This document shows, one piece after another, positions 25,226 through 32,034 of a DNA stretch of 38,487 bases (its first letter is position 1; the number at the start of each line of letters is the position of its first letter). Position numbers and translations under genes: made by a program. Below the pieces are notes generated by a model. It was given only the letters and a program-made list of their open reading frames with translations, made no database searches and was not told the origin of the DNA. The stretch spans positions 1 to 38,487 of the forward strand of contig CASFMA010000073.1 in assembly GCA_949295675.1 (NCBI GenBank), given 5' to 3'. The DNA is from an uncultured Spirochaetales bacterium. Its GTDB lineage: Bacteria; Spirochaetota; Spirochaetia; Sphaerochaetales; Sphaerochaetaceae.

Positions 25226-25994
25226 CATATCCTCCTTTTGCCATATTCCCGAGCATATACGGCAATATAGCTTCAATACTGTCTCTTATTCCGGCAAGTT
25301 CATTCTCTATGGTATTCTTCTTGGTGACAGAATATCTGAAAACGGGCATGGCTACGGAAATGGCAGCCATGACACGCCCATCGACTCTTAGCGGCATAGC
25401 GACACAGGCCACATCATAGTTGCTCTCCTCTCTCTCATAGGCAAAGCCGCATCTCCTGACATCATCAAGCTGCGAGAACAGAACATCAAACGACGTGATT
25501 GTGTTTTCCGTAATGGGCTTAAGGCCATCAGGATAAAGTTCCATCACCTGCCTTTCATCCAGATCAGAAAGAAGGGCCTTCCCCAAAGCCGTCCCATATG
25601 CCGGCAAGGAAATCCCGACAGAGGAATATGTGCGGACAGAGCATGTAGATTCAATCTTCATGAGATAAAGGACATTTCCTCCATCAAGCCTCGCAAGATG
25701 CACGGTCTCCCCGCCGCAGCGCCCAGCAGCATCAGATAAGATCCTGCTCATGGATGAGTATCCATTGTCGATTGCTGCATAACGTGAGCCGGCCAGGAAG
25801 AAATCCAGCCCGATGGAATACTGGCGCGTCTGGCTGTCATAGTTCAGGTATCCTACATCAGAAAGAGTCTGCAATATCGGATAGATTGTCCCGACAGGAA
25901 TGTCGATGGCAGAAGCGCACTCGACAAGGCCAGCCTTCCCCTGTCTGGATATGTAGTTAAGTATAGATATGACACGCCAGGTCGGCTTGTGCAT
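25206..25994 (-). CDS. IclR-family transcriptional regulator
   Basis: A 262-residue regulator with a winged helix (about 5-65; ASAIDIPVGTIYPILQTL) and the IclR ligand domain (about 80-250; ALGKALLSDL and REESNYDVACVA are typical). The KdgR members of this family sense 2-keto-3-deoxygluconate, which fits the kinase and aldolase genes that follow in the same unit. It heads the operon and its upstream region carries two TATATACAAA repeats, so it probably controls its own unit. Confidence 0.88.
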   Translation of the reverse strand: MHKPTWRVISILNYISRQGKAGLVECASAIDIPVGTIYPILQTLSDVGYLNYDSQTRQYSIGLDFFLAGSRYAAIDNGYSSMSRILSDAAGRCGGETVHLARLDGGNVLYLMKIESTCSVRTYSSVGISLPAYGTALGKALLSDLDERQVMELYPDGLKPITENTITSFDVLFSQLDDVRRCGFAYEREESNYDVACVAMPLRVDGRVMAAISVAMPVFRYSVTKKNTIENELAGIRDSIEAILPYMLGNMAKGGYDGKSNT

Positions 25995-26015
25995 TCATCA
26001 GCCCCTTTTGTTTCG

Positions 26016-26055
26016 TATATACAAAACTATTCTTTATATACAAATCAATTCTATA
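26016..26055 (-). promoter_or_regulatory. Promoter and repeated operator of the iclR-eda-kdgK unit
   Basis: On the plus strand TATATACAAA occurs at 26016-26025 and 26035-26044, 19 bp apart, so on one face of the helix. The first copy lies in a near-palindrome, TTTCGTATATACAAAA (26011-26026). On the minus strand an extended -10 box (TG-A-TATAGA, 26055-26050) sits just upstream, which would put transcription start among the repeats. The promoter has no good -35 box. Confidence 0.45.
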
Positions 26056-26113
26056 TCAGCATAATCCACTTGTAAACAAAAAAAGAATAGGCATTGGCAG
26101 TCTGGAACAACCC

Positions 26114-27094
26114 TTAACGCGTGCTTTCCCGGATAACAAGCGAAAAAGGCAATTCCTTACGCTTTTCCGGTATGATACCAGCCATAGCACTCTCAAGTAT
26201 CCTGACACACTCTGCAGACATCGCGCTGAGGCTTGTATCTACAGAGGAGATCGATGGATTTGATATAGCGGAATAGATCGAGTTATCAACACCGAAGACT
26301 GAAATATCATCGGGAATGGCAAGCCCGGAATCAAGGATTGCCCTTACCCCGCCTGCTGCAAGGATATCCATGGAGTATACAACTGCATCAGGCCGCGCCT
26401 GTTCCAGAAGCCTCAGCGTAGCTTTCCGTCCACCTTCAAAGGAATCGGTGGTTTCCATGTAGATGCAGCTTAGCCCGGTCTTCGATACGGCATCTTCCAC
26501 GCCTTTCCTCTTGAGCCTGTTAGACGGAGTATCGTTTGCGTTGATATAAGCAAGGCTTCTGCACCCTGATCCTGCAAGGTACTCAACAGCGGAGCGGAGT
26601 CCCGCGCTGTCCGCGGCCGCTACCGTATACACATTATCCAATGGCAGGGAGCCATTCTCCATCACTATTGGAGTATCTGGCATATATGTAGAGACAGCCT
26701 TGGCCACTTCTTCTGTCGAAAATGAGGATCCTATGAACACGGCTCCGTCAACACGCCGTGAAGAAAGCATGCGCACCGCATCTATCTTCGCTGCCCCGCT
26801 ATTCCCGGCATTCATGATGATTGAGCAGTATCCTTTCCGCTGGAACTCCTCAACCATCACATAAGCGCCTTCTGTATAATGCTGGTTGCGGATATCAGAG
26901 ACAAGGATCCCGATAAGCATGCTGCTCTTCAGCTTCAGGGACCGCGCATTCTCGCTGAGCGCGAAACCCTCAGCCTCAGCTATTGCCAGTATCCTCTTCC
27001 TTGTCCCATCGCTTATGCCGGGCTGCCCGTTAAGCACCCTTGAAACCGTGCTGCCAGCAACCCCGGCCTTCCTAGCGATATCGTAAATCGTCAC
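26114..27094 (-). CDS. LacI-family transcriptional regulator
   Basis: A 326-residue repressor with an N-terminal helix-turn-helix (YDIARKAGVAGSTVSRVLNG, about 3-22) and hinge, followed by a type-1 periplasmic-binding-like ligand domain. The start is a GTG directly after the stop of the cyclase-family gene, with GGAG 12 nt upstream and coupling likely. The 18-bp palindrome at 27800-27817, just after the -10 box of the same unit, is the expected operator. Its ligand is unknown; the neighbouring genes point to a nucleoside or a product of the cyclase-family enzyme. Confidence 0.88.
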   Translation of the reverse strand: MTIYDIARKAGVAGSTVSRVLNGQPGISDGTRKRILAIAEAEGFALSENARSLKLKSSMLIGILVSDIRNQHYTEGAYVMVEEFQRKGYCSIIMNAGNSGAAKIDAVRMLSSRRVDGAVFIGSSFSTEEVAKAVSTYMPDTPIVMENGSLPLDNVYTVAAADSAGLRSAVEYLAGSGCRSLAYINANDTPSNRLKRKGVEDAVSKTGLSCIYMETTDSFEGGRKATLRLLEQARPDAVVYSMDILAAGGVRAILDSGLAIPDDISVFGVDNSIYSAISNPSISSVDTSLSAMSAECVRILESAMAGIIPEKRKELPFSLVIRESTR

Positions 27095-27781
27095 TTACTC
27101 AGAGAACTCCTTGATTCCCTCGATAGCATATGCCCTCACAGGGCTGGAATCAAGACCGATGATCGGAAGCGGAGAGTAAGACATGAAGAATACCTTCTTC
27201 TCAAGCAGCTCAAGGTTCTTGAGCACCTCGATGAACACGATATTATGGGCAAGGAGGATATCATGGAATGGCTTTACATCCTCATTGCAGTTCTCTATCG
27301 AGACACCATCACCGAATCCGACGGCCTTTGCATGGTGGTCAAGGAACCACTGCGCTGTCTCGCCATTCACGAAGAGCCTCTTGTCCTCTTCTGTGTTTGT
27401 CTTTGGAGTGAACGGAGTAAGCTTGTATGGGCTGTCTATGATGACGATGGTATCGTCCTTCATCAGAGGCAGGCAGTATTCATCAAGCATCCCTGCCGTG
27501 ATATGGCTATTTGGCTCAGCTTCGATGTTCACGTATATAGCACGGCCCATGAATGTTGTGAGAGGAACCTCCGCGACACTCGGCCAGCTATCATCATGAT
27601 GGTACGGACACTCAGCATGAGTGCCAAGATGACTCATTAGATCCATATTCGTGTGGAAATCAGGAATCGGACCTCCTGTATTGAAGCGATGAAGCTTGCA
27701 GCGCCTTGTCTCCGTTGCAGGATCAAGAATCTTGGAAAGGTCTATGACCCTCAGATCACCCATCTTGTAGACAGCATCCAT
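27095..27781 (-). CDS. Cyclase-family metal-dependent hydrolase (kynurenine formamidase-like fold)
   Basis: A 228-residue protein of the cyclase family (PF04199 type). The metal motif HXGTHXDXPXH appears as HLGTHAECPYH near residues 51-61, with Glu in place of the usual Asp. The early VIDLSKIL segment is also typical. Members hydrolyse formamides or other amide and ester bonds. It is first in a unit with a LacI regulator, behind a near-perfect promoter and an operator palindrome, and divergent from the MTA/SAH deaminase. The Glu substitution is conservative, but may mark a subgroup with another substrate. Confidence 0.8.
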   Translation of the reverse strand: MDAVYKMGDLRVIDLSKILDPATETRRCKLHRFNTGGPIPDFHTNMDLMSHLGTHAECPYHHDDSWPSVAEVPLTTFMGRAIYVNIEAEPNSHITAGMLDEYCLPLMKDDTIVIIDSPYKLTPFTPKTNTEEDKRLFVNGETAQWFLDHHAKAVGFGDGVSIENCNEDVKPFHDILLAHNIVFIEVLKNLELLEKKVFFMSYSPLPIIGLDSSPVRAYAIEGIKEFSE

Positions 27782-27799
27782 ATTATTCTCCTTTGCATC

Positions 27800-27817
27800 T
27801 GTGCAATCGGTTGCACA
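27800..27817. promoter_or_regulatory. LacI-family operator palindrome
   Basis: TGTGCAA-TCGG-TTGCACA is a perfect inverted repeat with 7-bp arms and a central CG, the usual form of a LacI-family site. It lies directly downstream of the -10 box of the cyclase-lacI promoter, over the expected transcription start, where binding would shut the unit off. Confidence 0.7.
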
Positions 27818-27825
27818 ACAACTGC

Positions 27826-27854
27826 AATATACTTTAGCGGCCGCTATCTGTCAA
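27826..27854 (-). promoter_or_regulatory. Promoter of the cyclase-lacI unit
   Basis: On the minus strand TTGACA (27854-27849) and TATATT (27831-27826) are exactly 17 bp apart, one of the best promoter matches in the window. The spacer includes the palindrome GCGGCCGC. Start of transcription is expected near 27819, inside the operator. Confidence 0.75.
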
Positions 27855-27918
27855 GGAGAATATCAATACATGCGCAGCATGTTGTATGTTCCTGCGTTTT
27901 ATGGATTACAATAGCATC

Positions 27919-29199
27919 ATGACAACACTGATAAAGAATGCTCTGATGATCCCGATGACAGAGAAGGAACACTATGAGAGGGCCGATATCCTCATAAAGG
28001 ATGGGATTATAGAGAGCACTGGCAAGATATCCGTGGAAGCTGATGAGCTGATAGATGCTTCAGAGATGATCGCGCTTCCATCATTCATCAACGCGCACAC
28101 TCACCTTTCGATGACACTGATGCGCAACTACAAAGATACATGCGAGAACCTCCAGGACTGGCTTTCTGAGATATTCCCCATAGAGGACAAGCTCAACGAC
28201 GAGGACATATACTGGAGCTCTCTCCTCGGCGCTGCAGAGCTTATAGAATCAGGCTGCACGGCCTTTGCCGACATGTACTTCTTCGCATGGAATACAGTAA
28301 AGGCCGCGAAGGATGCAGGAATAAGAGGGATAATCGGGCAGACGTTCATGAATGACGCCAATGACGCCAGGTACCGAATACGCGAGATAGCGCCACGCAT
28401 TCTTGATGCCATCGGGAACAGTGATATGTTCAGGCTGGATGCGGCAGTGCATGCCATATACACCGCGACCCCAGACTGCTACGAAACGGCAGCTGACTGG
28501 GCCGCATCGATCAATGCAAGGATGAATACTCATATAGCGGAGACACGCAAGGAGGTTGGCGACTCGATCGCGAAGTACGGCAAGAGCCCCGTGGCCCTGC
28601 TCGACTCGCTGGGGATATTCAGCACGGTACCGACATACGGTGCGCACTGCGTGCATCTTTCAGATGATGATATCTCAATACTTGCGGACAGAGGTGTATC
28701 TGCCGTGCATAACCCATCATCCAACATGAAGCTTGCATCTGGGGCTGCCCCGATGATGAAGATGAGGAAAGCGGGGATGAACATAGCTCTCGGGACTGAT
28801 GGGGCATCGTCAAACAACAATCTCTCAATGATGAAGGAGATGAACGTGGCAGCCCTCCTCGCGACAATATCGGAGATGACGCCATCTGCAGCCAGGCCAT
28901 ATGATATCCTGGAGATGGCTACCATAAATGGAGCAAAGGCGCTTGGGCTGGAAAACAGGATAGGCACGATAGAGTGCGGGAAAGATGCAGATATCGTCCT
29001 CATCAATACAGCAGATGTGAACATGACTCCTCTCAACGATCCATTCTCGGCTGTCATATTCTCAGCAGACAGGAAGAATGTCGATACAGTATTCTGCAGG
29101 GGACGCAAGCTTCTTGAGGGAGGCAGGCTTCTCACGATAGACAAGGATGAAGCGATGGCAAAGACAAGGGAAAGGTGGGAGGAAATCCTCAGGAGATAA
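27919..29199 (+). CDS. mtaD: 5'-methylthioadenosine/S-adenosylhomocysteine deaminase-type amidohydrolase
   Basis: A 426-residue metal-dependent amidohydrolase that removes the amino group from MTA, SAH, 5'-deoxyadenosine or adenosine. The zinc ligands are readable: His60 and His62 in NAHTH, His205 in NTHIAE, His243 in GAHCVH and Asp294 in GTDGASSN, with Glu208 as the substrate-contacting acid. It aligns well with the Thermotoga enzyme TM0936 as I recall it. In-frame ATG codons also occur at 27886 and 27901, but the MTTLIKNALM beginning fits the family. No start has a ribosome site. It precedes mtnA, three bases apart. Confidence 0.87.
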   Translation: MTTLIKNALMIPMTEKEHYERADILIKDGIIESTGKISVEADELIDASEMIALPSFINAHTHLSMTLMRNYKDTCENLQDWLSEIFPIEDKLNDEDIYWSSLLGAAELIESGCTAFADMYFFAWNTVKAAKDAGIRGIIGQTFMNDANDARYRIREIAPRILDAIGNSDMFRLDAAVHAIYTATPDCYETAADWAASINARMNTHIAETRKEVGDSIAKYGKSPVALLDSLGIFSTVPTYGAHCVHLSDDDISILADRGVSAVHNPSSNMKLASGAAPMMKMRKAGMNIALGTDGASSNNNLSMMKEMNVAALLATISEMTPSAARPYDILEMATINGAKALGLENRIGTIECGKDADIVLINTADVNMTPLNDPFSAVIFSADRKNVDTVFCRGRKLLEGGRLLTIDKDEAMAKTRERWEEILRR

Positions 29200-29201
29200 C
29201 C

Positions 29202-30224
29202 ATGGAAGATATCAAGGCAGTGCAGTTTGAGAATGGCAGGCTCAAGCTGATTGATCAGCGTATCCTTCCTGCCAGATTCGAATATTGGTACACAGATACG
29301 GAAGAAGGCGTATTCGAGGCTATACGCACAATGATAGTGCGGGGAGCACCTGCAATAGGGGGCGCTGCCGCTTATGGCGTCTATTTCGCACTCAGGGAGT
29401 CAGGGAATGATGCGCAGGCATTCATCGGAAGATGCCGCCATCTTATATCAGCCCGTCCGACAGCGGTGAATCTTGAATGGAGCGTTCTTCGCATGATGAG
29501 GAAAGCGGAGGAATGCGGATATGATCCGGACACACTGCTGGAAGAGGCTCACATCATCGTCAGGGAAGATGAGGAGATGAACCGGAAGCTCTCCGAAATA
29601 GGCCTCCAGGTGATCCGCAGAGGCGATACGATACTCACCCACTGCAACGCTGGAGCCCTTGCGACATGCGGATGGGGAACGGCGCTTGGCGTGATAAGAA
29701 GCGCACATGAAAGCGGCCTTGGCATAAAGGTATACGCAGATGAGACAAGGCCAAGGCTACAGGGCGCAAGGCTTACCGCATGGGAGCTGAAGGAAGCAGG
29801 CATCCCAGCCACATTGATACCTGACAGCGCGGCTGCAACCCTGATACGGGATGGGAAGATCGATCTCATCATCTTAGGCGCTGACCGCATAAGCGCTGAT
29901 GGGGACGTCGCGAACAAGCTCGGGACATTCGCGCTTTCCGTGGTGGCAAAGGCATATGGCGTTCCATTCTATTCAGCAGCTCCTACATCGACCATAGATT
30001 TCTCGATGAAGGATGGAAAGGATATACCGATAGAGGAAAGGGACGCTGACGAGGTCAGGATGATCGAAGGCGTGCAGATCGCGCCAGAGGGAATGCCTGT
30101 ATATAACCCTTCATTCGATGTAACGCCGCATGAGAACGTCACGGGAATCATAACGGAAAAGGGAATAATACGGCCACCTTTCGACAAGAACATAGAGAGG
30201 ATAAGGAACGGGGAAAACCTATAG
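29202..30224 (+). CDS. mtnA: S-methyl-5-thioribose-1-phosphate isomerase
   Basis: Converts 5-methylthioribose-1-phosphate (and, in some bacteria, 5-deoxyribose-1-phosphate) to the ribulose form in salvage of SAM by-products. The 340-residue length and the motifs RGAPAIG (47-53), THCNAG with Cys148, ETRPRLQGARLTAWEL and LGADRI with Asp228 fit; Cys148 and Asp228 keep the spacing of the catalytic pair known from the Bacillus enzyme. The start is set by AGGAG six bases before the ATG. None of the later methionine-salvage genes (mtnB, mtnC, mtnD, mtnW) is in the window, which suggests an alternative shunt. Its last six bases overlap the convergent HAD gene. Confidence 0.92.
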   Translation: MEDIKAVQFENGRLKLIDQRILPARFEYWYTDTEEGVFEAIRTMIVRGAPAIGGAAAYGVYFALRESGNDAQAFIGRCRHLISARPTAVNLEWSVLRMMRKAEECGYDPDTLLEEAHIIVREDEEMNRKLSEIGLQVIRRGDTILTHCNAGALATCGWGTALGVIRSAHESGLGIKVYADETRPRLQGARLTAWELKEAGIPATLIPDSAAATLIRDGKIDLIILGADRISADGDVANKLGTFALSVVAKAYGVPFYSAAPTSTIDFSMKDGKDIPIEERDADEVRMIEGVQIAPEGMPVYNPSFDVTPHENVTGIITEKGIIRPPFDKNIERIRNGENL

Positions 30225-30869
30225 GCGATCCTTTACCCATTTCCCGAGCTCTTCATATGAGTTGATGATGGCATCAGCCCCGGAAGTATCGAGCTTCACG
30301 CTTGCTGCCTTGAAGCCAACGGCAAATATGCCTGCTGCCTTGGCTGATGCTATGCCGGCAGGAGAATCCTCGATTATCATGCAGTCATGCTTACTGCAGC
30401 CAGAGAATGCAAGCCCTTTAAGGTAAGGCTCCGGATCAGGCTTGCTCTTCTCTACCATATCGCCGGTGACGATGAAATCAAAAAGACCAACCATCTTCAT
30501 GCGGCTCAATGCGTAGAGGATATGCTTCGACCTTGTCGAAGAGACAAGCCCGGTGGAATATCCCATCCCGCGGATTGACTCTATGCACTCAGCAGCCCCC
30601 TCAATGGGACTGAGGCCCTCATAATCCATATAGTAGTTCCCATACAGTGAATACTTTGAGACATAGTCATCCAGATCAACAGATGTGCCATATCTGCTGT
30701 TGAGATATGAGAGCGTGCGCGCCGTATTGTACCCTATCACATGCACAGCATCCTCCTCGGTCACAGATATGGAGTAATTCTCCCTCATTATCCTGACAAG
30801 AAGCTCAAGGGCATAACGTTCACTATCTACGATGACGCCATCGAAATCAAACATAATACAGCGGTTCAT
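30219..30869 (-). CDS. HAD-superfamily phosphatase/phosphomutase (beta-phosphoglucomutase-like)
   Basis: A 216-residue HAD hydrolase with a helical cap. Motif I is FDFDGVIVD with nucleophile Asp8 and Asp10; motif II is the Ser in LVSSTRS; Lys in EKSKPDP is motif III; IIEDSPAGI is motif IV. Members remove or shift phosphate on sugar phosphates. The ATG at 30869 gives the usual MNRCIMFDFDG start, although its ribosome site is weak; the frame opens further upstream. It converges with mtnA so closely that both stops share CTATAG. It might act on a sugar phosphate from the mtnA route, but it is on the other strand. Confidence 0.85.
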   Translation of the reverse strand: MNRCIMFDFDGVIVDSERYALELLVRIMRENYSISVTEEDAVHVIGYNTARTLSYLNSRYGTSVDLDDYVSKYSLYGNYYMDYEGLSPIEGAAECIESIRGMGYSTGLVSSTRSKHILYALSRMKMVGLFDFIVTGDMVEKSKPDPEPYLKGLAFSGCSKHDCMIIEDSPAGIASAKAAGIFAVGFKAASVKLDTSGADAIINSYEELGKWVKDRL

Positions 30870-31126
30870 ATCCTGATGATACCATCTATGCGGCATATCA
30901 GGAACAAGCTTCATTTCGTTGAGGACTTTCTACGGTCACCCGCGTACTCTCTGCAACCTCTACGAAAAGTGTCCGCAAAGTACGCAGAAACGCAATTTGC
31001 ACCAGTTGCAAGACATGCCTCTTTCAAAATTGCCCCTCACGCGCACGAGGATTAACGAGAACGCCATCTGTCTCAAGGATAATTTTATATGACCTCTTGT
31101 TTATGAAAAGGCAACATCCGAAACAG
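30870..31126 (-). other. Stretch between the HAD and DUF3800 genes, with a possible 35-residue Cys-pair microprotein
   Basis: The minus strand from 31067 to 30960 reads as 35 codons from ATG to TAG. The C-terminal half has a CXXC-X4-CXXC pattern (Cys at 20, 23, 28 and 31) like a tiny zinc knuckle. An internal Met at residue 18 has AGAGG just before it. The ribosome site for the longer form is weak, so this may be chance or a remnant. The region also holds two inverted repeats: GCGTACT...AGTACGC (30942-30948 with 30979-30985) and TTGCA-N5-TGCAA (30997-31011), the latter a little like the LacI operator at 27800. No clear promoter for the HAD gene was found. Confidence 0.3.
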
Positions 31127-31804
31127 CTAAAACTGGAATTTCCGGAGATTGTTATAATAGTTGCGGATGAAAATCCTTCGTGTGCCGAAGAAATCAACAA
31201 CAGATTTTGTTTCAAGGCCACGATCCCATTTCTCTTTTGCGAATTCGAGTGTACAGATGAAATCGGCAACCTGCAGCAGTTTATAATTATCCTGAAACGC
31301 AAGCTTCATCTCGGTGTTGGTGAATATCTCAGCAAATGTAGAATTCAAAAGCAAGGAGACCTCTCTTTGTCCTCGATCGTAGAAAAGACGGATCTTGTCG
31401 AACTGCTGGAAATAACTGAGGTTTGCGAGGATAAAACTATTGAAAGAGGAAACCATCTTGGCAATAAATGCACTGTAAGAACTACTCTGCTTTTTATCGA
31501 ACATGAATGCTTTATACCTAATTGGCAGTCGTTGAATGAAAGAAGCTGTTGCGGTAAACAACGATTTCCTTTCATTCTTATCCAGTTCTGCATAAGGCGG
31601 CTCTTTTCTGATCAGAGGGCTGACATGAACAGCTTTCTCGGAATTGAAACCTTTCTGGCGCTGTATTGTGTCAAATCCCTCTATAGCATCTGTGATATCA
31701 TCATCCTGATTGTGAAATACCAATGTGATACAATAGAGTGGGTCACATGTAGTACTCATATCGAAGTTGCCAGCTTCGTCAATCATTATTGAAAGAGTGC
31801 TCAT
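31127..31804 (-). CDS. DUF3800 family protein
   Basis: A 225-residue protein of the DUF3800 family, recognised by the N-terminal IMIDEAGNFD (acidic strand), the central LFYDRGQ and the C-terminal LLQVADFICTLEFAKE. The spaced Asp residues resemble an RNase H-like metal-binding nuclease core, but activity is not established. The ATG at 31804 follows GGAGG at 4 nt; an in-frame ATG five codons earlier lacks a ribosome site. Its GC content is visibly lower than its neighbours, a sign of horizontal gain. An intrinsic-terminator hairpin ends only about 14 nt before the start codon, behind a structured leader with its own promoter. DUF3800 genes are often found in mobile or defence-like settings; the role here is unknown. 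Confidence 0.82.
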   Translation of the reverse strand: MSTLSIMIDEAGNFDMSTTCDPLYCITLVFHNQDDDITDAIEGFDTIQRQKGFNSEKAVHVSPLIRKEPPYAELDKNERKSLFTATASFIQRLPIRYKAFMFDKKQSSSYSAFIAKMVSSFNSFILANLSYFQQFDKIRLFYDRGQREVSLLLNSTFAEIFTNTEMKLAFQDNYKLLQVADFICTLEFAKEKWDRGLETKSVVDFFGTRRIFIRNYYNNLRKFQF

Positions 31805-31817
31805 GCGTCCTCCATAC

Positions 31818-31846
31818 ATAAAAATTGCCGAAGGTTTACCTCCGGC
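31818..31846 (-). terminator. Intrinsic terminator/attenuator just before the DUF3800 start
   Basis: On the minus strand GCCGGAGG pairs with CCTTCGGC over eight positions (one G-U) around the loop TAAA, followed by AATTTTTA. Its end is about 14 nt from the DUF3800 ATG. It either ends transcription from the upstream direction, with read-through for DUF3800, or works as a switch. Confidence 0.7.
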
Positions 31847-31921
31847 CTCAGGTCAGGCGACTACATTTAAAGTGCCCTGTTCGGATCTTCGCACAACCGA
31901 GATTGCGCGCCTCCCCGACTT
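31818..31921 (-). ncRNA. Structured leader RNA of the DUF3800 gene
   Basis: About 100 nt between the predicted start of transcription near 31921 and the DUF3800 gene, with no open frame. On the minus strand AGGCG (31912-31908) can pair with CGCCT (31859-31855). Inside it GCGCAA (31908-31903) pairs with TTGTGC (31896-31891) around the loop TCTCGG, and that loop could pair with CCGA at 31884-31881, forming a pseudoknot. The 3' end is the terminator hairpin. As I recall, several candidate structured RNAs named DUF3800-I, -II and so on have been described upstream of DUF3800 genes; whether this is one of them needs a covariance search. Confidence 0.45.
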
Positions 31922-31927
31922 AACTAA

Positions 31928-31956
31928 AATCTAACCTGAAAAATGCTGGAAATCAA
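31928..31956 (-). promoter_or_regulatory. Promoter of the DUF3800 leader
   Basis: On the minus strand TTGATT (31956-31951), a 17-bp spacer and TAGATT (31933-31928). It lies after the GH3 stop and about 125 bp before the DUF3800 start, so the leader and gene can be transcribed apart from GH3. Confidence 0.5.
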
Positions 31957-32034
31957 GATGGTAAATTACAGAAGAATCTGGAAGGAACAAGCCTTGCCGC
32001 ATCCACAGACGGATAGCTCACTGTCCCTTCGCCA

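Noticed and set aside
31097-31792. 231-codon plus-strand frame
   Set aside because: It is the mirror of the DUF3800 gene, which has a ribosome site, promoter and family motifs.
31818-31921. Signal recognition particle RNA or c-di-GMP riboswitch in the DUF3800 leader
   Set aside because: Some short GC motifs look alike, but the conserved SRP domain IV and riboswitch core sequences are missing.
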